From assembly GCF_024172095.1 (NCBI RefSeq), contig NZ_JAMZDX010000005.1, positions 372,001-436,000 of the forward strand: DNA of 64,000 nucleotides. The letters are read 5' to 3'. Position numbers and translations under genes: made by a program. Positions 26,156-33,418 of the stretch are shown here, in pieces. The stretch's first letter is position 1, and each line of letters starts with the position of its first letter. The notes below the pieces were generated by a model. It was given only the letters and a program-made list of their open reading frames with translations. It was not told the DNA's origin and searched no databases. This DNA comes from Kitasatospora cinereorecta. GTDB taxonomy: Bacteria; Actinomycetota; Actinomycetes; Streptomycetales; Streptomycetaceae.

Positions 26156-27679
26156 GTGACGGTCTATCAACCCCCAGGACGGCCCGGTTCGGTCGTCGAG
26201 TACCGCTCCCGCTACGAGCACTGGATCGGCGGTGCCTGGACACCGCCGGTCCGGGGCCGCTACTTCGAGAACCCGACCCCGGTCACCGGCGAGGTCTTCT
26301 GCGAGATCGCCCGCGGCACCGCCGAGGACATCGAGGCCGCGCTGGACGCCGCCGAGGCCGCCGCCCCCGCCTGGGGCCGCACCTCCCCCGCCGAGCGGGC
26401 GCAGACCCTGCTGCGGATCGCCGACCGGATCGAAAGCCACCTGGAGGCCCTCGCGGTCGCCGAGAGCTGGGACAACGGCAAACCGGTCCGCGAGGCGCTG
26501 GTCGCCGACCTGCCGCTCGCCGTGGACCACCTGCGCTACTTCGCCGGCGCCCTGCGCGCCCAGGAGGGCGGCCTCTCCCAGCTCGACGAGGACACCGTCG
26601 CCTACCACTTCCACGAGCCGCTCGGCGTGGTCGGCCAGATCATCCCGTGGAACTTCCCGCTGCTGATGGCGGTGTGGAAGCTCGCCCCGGCCCTGGCCGC
26701 CGGCAACGCGGTGGTGCTCAAGCCCGCCGAGCAGACCCCCGCCTCGATCATGCTGCTGATGGAGCTGATCGCCGACCTGCTGCCGCCCGGCGTGGTCAAC
26801 GTGGTCAACGGCTACGGCCTGGAGGCCGGCCGGCCGCTCGCCTCCAGCCCCCGGATCCGCAAGATCGCCTTCACCGGCGAGACCACCACCGGCCGGCTGA
26901 TCATGCAGTACGCCGGCGCCAACCTCATCCCGGTCTCACTGGAACTCGGCGGCAAGAGCCCGAACCTGTTCTTCGCCGACGTCGCCGCCGAACGGGACGC
27001 CTTCTACGACAAGGCGCTCGAGGGCTTCACCATGTTCGCCCTCAACCAGGGCGAGGTGTGCACCTGCCCCAGCCGGGCACTGATCGACACCGCCATCTAC
27101 GACACCTTCCTCGCCGACGGCCTGGACCGGGTCCGCGCGATCCGTCAGGGCAACCCGCTGGACACTGACACCATGGTCGGCGCCCAGGCCTCCCGCGAGC
27201 AGCTGGAGAAGATCCTCTCCTACCTGGAGATCGGCCAGGCGGAGGGCGCCAAGGTCCTGGTCGGCGGCGAACGCCTCGACCTCGGCGGCGAGTTGAGCGG
27301 CGGCTACTACGTCGCCCCGACCGTCTTCGAGGGCGACAACCGGATGCGGATCTTCCAGGAGGAGATCTTCGGCCCGGTGGTCGCGGTCACCCGCTTCGAC
27401 GGCTTCGACGACGCGGTGGACATCGCCAACGACACCGCGTACGGCCTCGGCGCGGGCGTGTGGACCCGCGACGGCGCCACCGCCTACCGGGCCGGTCGCG
27501 CCATCCAGGCCGGCCGGGTCTGGACCAACGCCTACCACCTCTACCCCGCCCACGCGGCCTTCGGCGGCTACAAGAACTCCGGCATCGGCCGGGAGAACCA
27601 CAAGGCCCTGCTGGAGCACTACCAGCAGACCAAGAACCTGCTGGTCAGCTACTCGCCGCAGGCGCTCGGGCTGTTCTAG
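26156..27679 (+). CDS. Aldehyde dehydrogenase (AldB/ExaC-like)
   Basis: 507 residues, cytosolic, NAD(P)-dependent oxidation of aldehydes to acids. Motifs: GQIIPWNFPLLM (coenzyme loop), the Glu motif LELGGKSPN, the catalytic Cys in NQGEVCTCPSR, and EEIFGPVVAV near the C-terminus. The QGEVCTCPSR form of the Cys motif is typical of acetaldehyde-type dehydrogenases. GTG 26156 has GAGGAG upstream. Its stop shares the four bases CTAG with the stop of the convergent gene at 27676. The DUF779 gene that often follows this enzyme is absent here. Confidence 0.95.
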   Translation: MTVYQPPGRPGSVVEYRSRYEHWIGGAWTPPVRGRYFENPTPVTGEVFCEIARGTAEDIEAALDAAEAAAPAWGRTSPAERAQTLLRIADRIESHLEALAVAESWDNGKPVREALVADLPLAVDHLRYFAGALRAQEGGLSQLDEDTVAYHFHEPLGVVGQIIPWNFPLLMAVWKLAPALAAGNAVVLKPAEQTPASIMLLMELIADLLPPGVVNVVNGYGLEAGRPLASSPRIRKIAFTGETTTGRLIMQYAGANLIPVSLELGGKSPNLFFADVAAERDAFYDKALEGFTMFALNQGEVCTCPSRALIDTAIYDTFLADGLDRVRAIRQGNPLDTDTMVGAQASREQLEKILSYLEIGQAEGAKVLVGGERLDLGGELSGGYYVAPTVFEGDNRMRIFQEEIFGPVVAVTRFDGFDDAVDIANDTAYGLGAGVWTRDGATAYRAGRAIQAGRVWTNAYHLYPAHAAFGGYKNSGIGRENHKALLEHYQQTKNLLVSYSPQALGLF

Positions 27680-27987
27680 TCGACCCGCGGGGCGCCGGCC
27701 GTCACGGTCGGCGCCCCGCCGTCCGCGAGCCCGCCCGGCCCGAGCCGGTCCGGCGACGCCGCCGCGCCCAGCGGGGCGAGCCGCACCTCGACGTCCTCGC
27801 GGCCGCACCCGGCGCCGCCGACCAGCAGGCCGCGGACCAGCGGAGCGCCCGACGGGCGCACCACCCGGACCGGCCGGATCCGCGTGCCCGCCGGCAGCGG
27901 CGTCCGCGCCGGCCCGGCCGGCCCGGCCGTCCCGGCGGACAGCCTCGGCCCGGCCGCTCCCGTCGCCCGCAGTGGTCGGTACGCCAT
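27676..27987 (-). CDS. Small hypothetical protein downstream of a DUF6325-like gene
   Basis: 103 residues, rich in Gly, Ala, Pro and Arg; I do not recognise the family. ATG 27987 lies 3 bp after the upstream stop, with AAGGTGAG before it, so it would be translationally coupled. In relatives the upstream gene is often followed by a short SHOCT-type protein; no such domain is evident here. Low-complexity composition and lack of motifs leave real doubt that it is expressed. Confidence 0.4.
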   Translation of the reverse strand: MAYRPLRATGAAGPRLSAGTAGPAGPARTPLPAGTRIRPVRVVRPSGAPLVRGLLVGGAGCGREDVEVRLAPLGAAASPDRLGPGGLADGGAPTVTAGAPRVD

Positions 27988-27990
27988 GGC

Positions 27991-28419
27991 TCACCTTCCC
28001 GCCGCGACCCGCGCCTCGGCGGCGCGCACGGCCTCCTCGATGTTCTCCGGCGGGATCCGGACGCCCGAGGCGATCCGTCCGCCCACCGCGCGCAGCGCCT
28101 GCGCCGCCTCCTCGGCCCAGACGTGCTCGATCAGCACGATCACCGCCACCGTGCCCGGCTGCAGCAGCTCGGCGGCCTCCTGGGCGTCCTCCGGGCCGAT
28201 CAGCGGCAGGGCCTGCCCGCCGCTGCCGGCCAGCCCCTGGAGGTGCTCGAAGTCGGCCAGCTCCCCGTACGTCGCCTCGCCGTCGCCGTGCCGGGTGACG
28301 ACGAGCGAGTCGATCACCCGGATGTCGCCGGCCGTACGCAGCTTGGCCAGTGCGGCGGCGGCCTCGGCGGTGACGGTCTCCTGCGGGAACGCCAGGACGA
28401 GCAGTTCGGCCGGCCCCAT
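27991..28419 (-). CDS. DUF6325-like conserved protein
   Basis: 142 residues, soluble. Begins MGPAELLVLAFPQ, followed by a helix-strand pattern with IRVIDSLVVTRHGDG and VIVLIEHVWAEEAAQALRAV, which is the pattern of DUF1269/DUF6325-type proteins. ATG 28419 follows GGAAGGGAG. Function unknown. It forms a two-gene operon with the short gene at 27676. Confidence 0.7.
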   Translation of the reverse strand: MGPAELLVLAFPQETVTAEAAAALAKLRTAGDIRVIDSLVVTRHGDGEATYGELADFEHLQGLAGSGGQALPLIGPEDAQEAAELLQPGTVAVIVLIEHVWAEEAAQALRAVGGRIASGVRIPPENIEEAVRAAEARVAAGR

Positions 28420-28631
28420 CCGGGACTCCCTTCCGTTGGCGGGCACCCCGACGGGCGGGCTCCCCGACAGCCGGGCCTTCGTTCGGATCCAAACACACGC
28501 CCCGCCGCGACGGCGGGCAACGCGCCGGGCCCGCCGAACGGGCGGCGGACCGCTGGCGGGGCCGGGCCGGGCGTGGTCTCTGGGAAGCACGGCCGTCCGA
28601 GGCCGTGGACGAGTGGACAAGGAGTACCGCC

Positions 28632-28958
28632 ATGACGATCGCCGTGGACAAGCTGTCCGATCCCGCCGTGCGCCGACTGCTGAGCGCGGTCAACGCGGGC
28701 GACCGGAACGCCTTCTTCGCGTCGCTGACCGACGACGCGACGATGTCCGACGACGGGTCGGACCGCGATCTGGCCCAGTGGGTGGACCGGGAGATCTTCT
28801 CCTCGCACGGGCACATCGACGTCCAGACCGAGAAGAGCGGCGGACGTGCGCTGGTCGCCAACTACCGCAACGACGCCTGGGGCGAGATGCGCACCGCCTG
28901 GCGGTTCACGGTGGCTCCGGACGGCCGGGTCAGCCGCTTCGAGACCGGCCAGGCCTGA
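28632..28958 (+). CDS. SnoaL/NTF2-like small protein
   Basis: 108 residues. The N-terminal helix-rich part VRRLLSAVNAGDRNAFFASLTDDATMSDDG and the strand region ALVANYRN...WRFTVAPDGRVSRFETGQA fit the NTF2-like cone fold used by many small enzymes and binding proteins. ATG 28632 has AGGAG upstream. No catalytic residues can be assigned with confidence. It stands alone between two minus-strand transcripts. Confidence 0.75.
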   Translation: MTIAVDKLSDPAVRRLLSAVNAGDRNAFFASLTDDATMSDDGSDRDLAQWVDREIFSSHGHIDVQTEKSGGRALVANYRNDAWGEMRTAWRFTVAPDGRVSRFETGQA

Positions 28959-28988
28959 CCCGCCGCGCGCGGCCGGTGGGCGCCTGAT

Positions 28989-29045
28989 CGCCCCACCGGC
29001 CGTGTGTCGCCCCACCGGCCGTTTGTCTCGCCACCGGCCGTCCGT
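28989..29045. repeat. Three 19-bp tandem repeats
   Basis: Copies at 28989-29007, 29008-29026 and 29027-29045 share CCACCGGCCGT plus flanking bases; the first two differ at one position. They fill most of the 108-bp gap between the NTF2-like gene and the hydrolase stop codon. Each copy contains ACCGGCCGT, which can pair with itself weakly. They may serve as an unusual bidirectional end of transcription, but that is a guess. Confidence 0.85.
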
Positions 29046-29066
29046 CGGCGCCCGGCGGGAACGCCG

Positions 29067-30290
29067 TCAGCGGTCCAGGCAGGCCTTGACGGCGGCGATC
29101 AGGCCGCGGGAGCGGATGTCGCCGGTGACGCCGGGCTGCATGCCGTTGGTGACGTAGCCGAACCCGATGCCCAGCTCCGGGTCGGCGAAGCCGAGCGAGC
29201 CGCCGCGGCCGGGGTGGCCGAAGCTCGCCGGCGAGGCCATCGGCGAGGTGGGGCCGTGCCGGAAGAACCCGTGGCCGAAGGTGGTGTTGACGATCAGGAT
29301 CCGGTCCGGGCCCTGCACCGCCGGCCCCATCGCCTCGGCGAGGGTCCGGGCCTCGAAGAGGGCGGGCAGCCGCTCGCCCGGGGCGCCGCCGTGCCGGTCG
29401 GCCGCGCCGATCAGCGCGGCAAAGAACCGGGCCACCGAGCGGGCGGTACCGATGCCGCCCGCGCCGGGCACCTCGGCGGCCTGCACCGCCGGGTCGTTGA
29501 GGTCCACGCTGGTGCGGACGGCGGCGAAGGCCCGCGCGGTGAGCGAGGCCGGGTCGCGGTAGGCGTCGACCACGTTCTGCTTGGGCCGGACCCGCATGCC
29601 GTTCGGGCCCACCTTGGCCGCGTCCGGCGCGGGCAGGTCCACCAGCCGGCCGACCCGCGCGCCCGCACCGGCCGGCAGGCCGATCCACAGGTCGAGGCCG
29701 AGCGGCCGGGCGAACTCCTCGGCGACGTACTGCCCGATCGAGCGCCCGGCGGCCCGCCGGACCACCTCGCCGACCAGCCAGCCGAAGGTCAGCGGGTGGT
29801 AGCCGTGGGCGGTGCCGGGCTCCCAGGCGGGGGCCTGGGCGGCGACGGCGGCCGCGGCCGGCTCCCACGCGAGGACGTCCTCGATCCGCAGCGGTACGTC
29901 GAGCACCGGCAGGCCGGCCTGGTGGGAGAGCAGCCAGCGGACCGGGATCCGCTCCTTGCCGGCCGCCTTGAACTCGGGCCAGTACGCGGCGACCGGCGCG
30001 TCCAGGTCGAGGTGGCCGCGCTGGGTGAGGTGGAGGGCGGCGGCCGCGGAGACGCCCTTGGTGACCGACCGGAGCACCTGCGCGGTGTCGGCCGTCCACG
30101 GGACGGCCGGGGCGGGCCGTGCGCCGACCTCGGCCCGGGCGTCGCCGCCCCACAGGTCGACCACCTTGCGGCCGTCCACGTAGAGGCTGAACGCGGCGCC
30201 GAGCTCGCCGTAGTCACGGAAGTTCCGCGCGAACGCCTCCCGCACCGGCTCGAAGCCGCTCGCCGTCTCGCCCCAGATCTCCACCGTCAC
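29067..30290 (-). CDS. Beta-lactamase-fold serine hydrolase (EstB class)
   Basis: 407 residues, no signal peptide, so cytosolic. Class C beta-lactamase/DD-peptidase fold used here most likely as an esterase. The nucleophile motif SVTK lies near residue 75, a Tyr motif in GYHPLTFGWLVGEV near 165, and a C-terminal GHPGRGGS in place of KTG. GTG 30290 is the start with GAAGGCGG upstream. Substrate unknown. Confidence 0.9.
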   Translation of the reverse strand: MTVEIWGETASGFEPVREAFARNFRDYGELGAAFSLYVDGRKVVDLWGGDARAEVGARPAPAVPWTADTAQVLRSVTKGVSAAAALHLTQRGHLDLDAPVAAYWPEFKAAGKERIPVRWLLSHQAGLPVLDVPLRIEDVLAWEPAAAAVAAQAPAWEPGTAHGYHPLTFGWLVGEVVRRAAGRSIGQYVAEEFARPLGLDLWIGLPAGAGARVGRLVDLPAPDAAKVGPNGMRVRPKQNVVDAYRDPASLTARAFAAVRTSVDLNDPAVQAAEVPGAGGIGTARSVARFFAALIGAADRHGGAPGERLPALFEARTLAEAMGPAVQGPDRILIVNTTFGHGFFRHGPTSPMASPASFGHPGRGGSLGFADPELGIGFGYVTNGMQPGVTGDIRSRGLIAAVKACLDR

Positions 30291-30410
30291 CGCTTGCCGC
30301 CTTCTCCCACGTCCGTGCCGTTTCGAACGATAGTCGGACGATCAACTCCCGGCCGCACGGGTGGCCGAGTGGGCGAAGGCATGGCCGGACGTGCCTTAGC
30401 GTGGGACGCC

Positions 30411-30923
30411 ATGACGAACCCCGTGGAAGAACTGTTGGACGTGGTCGACGCGCAGGACCGGGTGATCGGCACCGCGACCCGCCCCGAGGTGTACCGGGAC
30501 GGCCTGATCCACCGCTGCGTGTTCATCCTGGTCCGCGACCCGCAGGGCCGGATCTTCACCCACCGGCGCAGCGACACCAAGCTGTTCGCCCCCAGCGCCT
30601 ACGACTGCTTCGTCGGCGGCGTGGTGGCCTCCGGCGAGAGCTACGCCGAGGCCGCCGTCCGGGAGGCCGAGGAGGAGCTGGGGGTCTCCGGGATCGAGCC
30701 GAAGCCCCTGTTCAAGTTCCTGTTCTCGGACGGCGACCGGCTCACCTGGTTCTGCGACATGTACGAGGCGGTCTGGGACGGCCCGGTCTCCCCGCAGGTG
30801 GAGGAGGTCGGCTGGCACGACTGGCTGACCGAGGAGGAGCTCGCCGGGCGGATGGGCGAGTGGCACTTCGTCCCGGACGGCCTCGAGGCGTGGCAGCGCT
30901 ACCGGGCGTTCCGGTCGGCCTGA
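30411..30923 (+). CDS. NUDIX hydrolase (isopentenyl-diphosphate-isomerase-like subfamily)
   Basis: 170 residues. The NUDIX box is complete: G at GGVVASGES, then REAEEELGV (G-x5-E-x7-RE-x-x-EE-x-G). Starts with EELLDVVDAQDRVIGTATR, a form found in NUDIX proteins related to IPP isomerase and to YfcD. ATG 30411 has no strong ribosome-binding site. Its last 25 bp overlap the convergent cytochrome gene. The substrate cannot be named. Confidence 0.9.
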   Translation: MTNPVEELLDVVDAQDRVIGTATRPEVYRDGLIHRCVFILVRDPQGRIFTHRRSDTKLFAPSAYDCFVGGVVASGESYAEAAVREAEEELGVSGIEPKPLFKFLFSDGDRLTWFCDMYEAVWDGPVSPQVEEVGWHDWLTEEELAGRMGEWHFVPDGLEAWQRYRAFRSA

Positions 30924-31543
30924 GCCTGCGCCGCGTTCTCGGCCCGGTGGTCCCAGTCCGGGTGCTCGCGGGCGACCCACAGCGGATCGACGCTGCCCGT
31001 CCGCATCCCGCGCCGGGCCTCCGGGTCGCGCGCGGCCAGGTACAGGTGCCCGCCGACCACCACCGCGACGGCCACCGCCAGCCAGTCGTGCACGAAGGTG
31101 GCGCCGGTGCGCCAGACCAGCGGCGCCAGGTGGGTGAACCACATCAGCAACCCGGTGCCCAGCATCACCAGCACCGCGCCGGCGATCCACGCCGCGTACA
31201 GCTTCTGCCCGGCGTTGAACTTCCCGGCCGGCCGCCGGTACGAGCGGCGCAGCACGGCTCGCAGCCAGACCCGGTCGCGCGGGGTGAAGCGGTTGAGCCG
31301 GCCGAGGTCGGCCCGCAGCGCCCGGGAGGCGAGGCCGAGCAGCAGCGGGACCGGCAGCAGCAGGCCGCACCACTCGTGCACCACGGCGACCGGCCGGCGG
31401 CGGCCGACCAGCTGGGAGATCGGCGGGTAGTACAGCGCCAGCGCGGTGACCAGGCAGACCACCATCAGGACGGCGGTCGCCCGGTGCACCCACCGTTCGG
31501 CGCGGGCGAACCGCGGGATCCGTTCCTCAGCCGGTGGGCGCAT
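30899..31543 (-). CDS. Cytochrome b/b6-type membrane protein
   Basis: About 214 residues with four or five membrane helices. Four helix-borne histidines suit two b-type haems: RWVHRAT, VVHEWCG, FVHDWLA and GGHLYLA. This is the fold of the membrane subunits of formate dehydrogenases and NiFe hydrogenases. It lies just downstream of, and overlapping by 17 bp, a molybdopterin oxidoreductase, so the pair probably moves electrons between the quinone pool and that enzyme. Start chosen: ATG 31543; ATG 31585 is possible but would overlap the upstream gene by 59 bp. Confidence 0.88.
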   Translation of the reverse strand: MRPPAEERIPRFARAERWVHRATAVLMVVCLVTALALYYPPISQLVGRRRPVAVVHEWCGLLLPVPLLLGLASRALRADLGRLNRFTPRDRVWLRAVLRRSYRRPAGKFNAGQKLYAAWIAGAVLVMLGTGLLMWFTHLAPLVWRTGATFVHDWLAVAVAVVVGGHLYLAARDPEARRGMRTGSVDPLWVAREHPDWDHRAENAAQAQADRNAR

Positions 31544-32228
31544 CGTCGCGTCCGTTCGACCGGCCGACCCAGGCGTCGACGTCATAGCCGTAGTGCTCCC
31601 AGTAGCCGCGTTGCACGGAGGGGGTCAGGGTGACGGTGTCGAGCCACTTGGCCGACTTGTAGAAGTACATCGGCGCCACGTACAGCCGCACCGGGCCGCC
31701 GTGCTCGTGGCTGACCGGCCGGTCCTCCATCCGCAGCGCGACCAGGACGTCGTCGCGGCGGGCCTGGTCCAGGGTGAGGCTCTCGCTGTAGCTGCCGTCG
31801 AAGCAGCCGAACCGGACCGCCGTCGCCGCCGGCTGCACCCCGGCCGCGTCCAGCAGCGCCGAGAGCCGCACGCCCTCGAACGGCACGCCCGCCACCCGCC
31901 ACCCGGTCACGCACTGCACGTCGTGGACGATCCGGGTCTGCTCCATCGCCTGGAGGTCCGCCAGCCGGAAGGTGACCGCCCGGTCGACCAGGCCGTTCAC
32001 GGTCAGTGTGTAGTCCTCGGGACCGCGCTCCGGCACCGAGCCGACCACCGAGTAGTAGCGGAAGCCGCCCCCGCCGGGCAGCAGGTCGCTCAGCCCGGTC
32101 GGGTCCTTGCTGGTCACGCTGTCGACCGCACGTTGCAGGTACGGCCCGGCCGCCACGGCGGCGGCGCCCAGGCCCAGCATGCCCAGCACCACCCGGCGGC
32201 CGACCGGGGTTCCCGAGTTTTCGCTCAC
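31527..32228 (-). CDS. Molybdopterin-dependent oxidoreductase (sulfite-oxidase fold)
   Basis: 233 residues. The N-terminus has VGRRVVLGMLGLGAAAVA, which is Tat-signal-like or a membrane anchor. The oxidoreductase domain carries VQCVTGW, with the Cys that ligates molybdenum, then GVPFEGVRLSALLDAAG and GGPVRLYVAPMYFYKSAKW. This is the SUOX fold of sulfite oxidase and YedY/MsrP. GTG 32228 is the only in-frame start near the signal; GAGGG sits directly before it, closer than usual. Paired with the cytochrome b protein downstream. Substrate unknown. Confidence 0.88.
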   Translation of the reverse strand: MSENSGTPVGRRVVLGMLGLGAAAVAAGPYLQRAVDSVTSKDPTGLSDLLPGGGGFRYYSVVGSVPERGPEDYTLTVNGLVDRAVTFRLADLQAMEQTRIVHDVQCVTGWRVAGVPFEGVRLSALLDAAGVQPAATAVRFGCFDGSYSESLTLDQARRDDVLVALRMEDRPVSHEHGGPVRLYVAPMYFYKSAKWLDTVTLTPSVQRGYWEHYGYDVDAWVGRSNGRDDAPTG

Positions 32229-32319
32229 CCCTCGATTCGACCAGGTCAGCGCCCGGATGGCCAGGGACTCGCGCCGTCCGTCAGCATTCCGTAAACACCT
32301 GTGCGGATAGGGTGGGGCC

Positions 32320-33105
32320 ATGGCATCCCGTACGCCGTCGGTGGCGCCCCGGTCGGAGGATCAGCAAAGCGGTGCGGAGCGTGCGCCGCGGCGCCGGTTG
32401 AGCGTGGACGAGCGGCGCGAGCAGCTGATCGCCGTCGCCCTGGAGCTGTTCTCCAACCACGCCCCCGAGGACGTCTCGATCGACGACATCGCGGCGGCGG
32501 CGGGCGCCTCCCGGCCACTGGTCTACCACTACTTCCCGGGCAAGCAGGCGCTCTACGAGGAGTCGCTGCGGCGCGCGGGCGAGGAGCTGTCCGGACGGTT
32601 CGAGGAGCCCGCCGAGGGCCCGCTCTCGGAGCGCCTGCTCCGGGTGATGGGCCGCTACCTGGACTTCGTGCAGAGCCACGCAGCCGGTTTCACCGCACTG
32701 CTGCGCGGCGGCTCGGTGGTGGCCGGACCGAACGCCGGCGCGGTGATCGACCAGGTCCGGCTGGCCGCGGCCGAGCAGATCCTGCACCACCTGGACCTCC
32801 CCGAACCGAGCCCCGCCCTGCGCCGCACCGTCCGGGCCTGGATCGCCAACGCCGAGATCAGCTCGCTGGACTGGCTGGCCGACCGCAGCGTCCCGGCCGA
32901 GGAGCTCCAGCTGCAACTGGTTCAGGAGCTGGTCGCCGCCCTGGCGGTGACCGCCTCCCGCGAGCCGGCCCTGGCCGCCCAACTGACCGGCTTCTTCGCC
33001 GCCGAGAACCCCGACGGCCCCTCAGCCCTCCTCCTGCGCGACCTCATGGGCCTCCTCCACACCCCCGGCCTCGGCGACTCCCTCCTCCGCCTCGCCACCC
33101 CCTGA
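32320..33105 (+). CDS. TetR/AcrR-family transcriptional regulator
   Basis: 261 residues. The DNA-binding helix-turn-helix is at about 28-75: RREQLIAVALELF, then VSIDDIAAAAGASRPLVYHYFPGKQALYEE. The C-terminal ligand domain is typical of TetR_C. ATG 32320 has GGTGGGG upstream. It is transcribed away from the molybdopterin oxidoreductase across a 91-bp gap and could control that operon, but no operator is evident there. Confidence 0.92.
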   Translation: MASRTPSVAPRSEDQQSGAERAPRRRLSVDERREQLIAVALELFSNHAPEDVSIDDIAAAAGASRPLVYHYFPGKQALYEESLRRAGEELSGRFEEPAEGPLSERLLRVMGRYLDFVQSHAAGFTALLRGGSVVAGPNAGAVIDQVRLAAAEQILHHLDLPEPSPALRRTVRAWIANAEISSLDWLADRSVPAEELQLQLVQELVAALAVTASREPALAAQLTGFFAAENPDGPSALLLRDLMGLLHTPGLGDSLLRLATP

Positions 33106-33148
33106 CCGAACGCCCACCCGGACCCGGCTGCGGACCGAACACCTCCCC

Positions 33149-33365
33149 AGGTGCCGCACTGTCCCGCCATCACCGCGCCCCACCTGCGGCCCCGCACCTC
33201 CCACCGCCCCCACCACCCCGCCCTCAGGTGCCGTTCTGTCCCCCCGTCACCCCTCCTCGGGTCCCCCACCCAGTCCCGGGTGCCCCTCCACCCACCCCCA
33301 CCTGCGGCCCCGCACCTCCCACCGCCCCCACCACCCCGCCCTCAGGTGCCGTTCTGTCCCCCCGT
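33149..33365. repeat. 70-bp perfect direct repeat plus a third partial copy
   Basis: Sequences 33178-33247 and 33296-33365 are identical over 70 bp, 118 bp apart, and each ends CAGGTGCCGTTCTGTCCCCC. A shorter imperfect copy begins at about 33149 (CAGGTGCCGCACTGTCCCGC). The block fills most of the 313-bp gap between the TetR gene and the DFDPF-repeat gene. The plus strand is extremely C-rich and G-poor. No open frame runs through it. It looks like non-coding DNA that has duplicated recently. Confidence 0.9.
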
Positions 33366-33418
33366 TCTGATAGAAAGTGGGCGGACTGTCCACACCGAGA
33401 GCGAGGGGGCTCGGCGTC

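Noticed and set aside
27676..27679. Shared CTAG at two convergent stops as a regulatory site.
   Set aside because: Four-base overlaps of convergent stops are common and carry no signal by themselves.
28989..29045. Possible CRISPR array.
   Set aside because: The 19-bp units abut with no spacers and no cas genes are nearby; the same applies to the 14-bp units at 55202.
21699..32308. Identical 14-mer ACACCTGTGCGGAT upstream of the epimerase (21699-21712) and the TetR gene (32295-32308).
   Set aside because: Several exact 14-mers are expected by chance in a 64-kb GC-rich window, and the two genes have no shared role.
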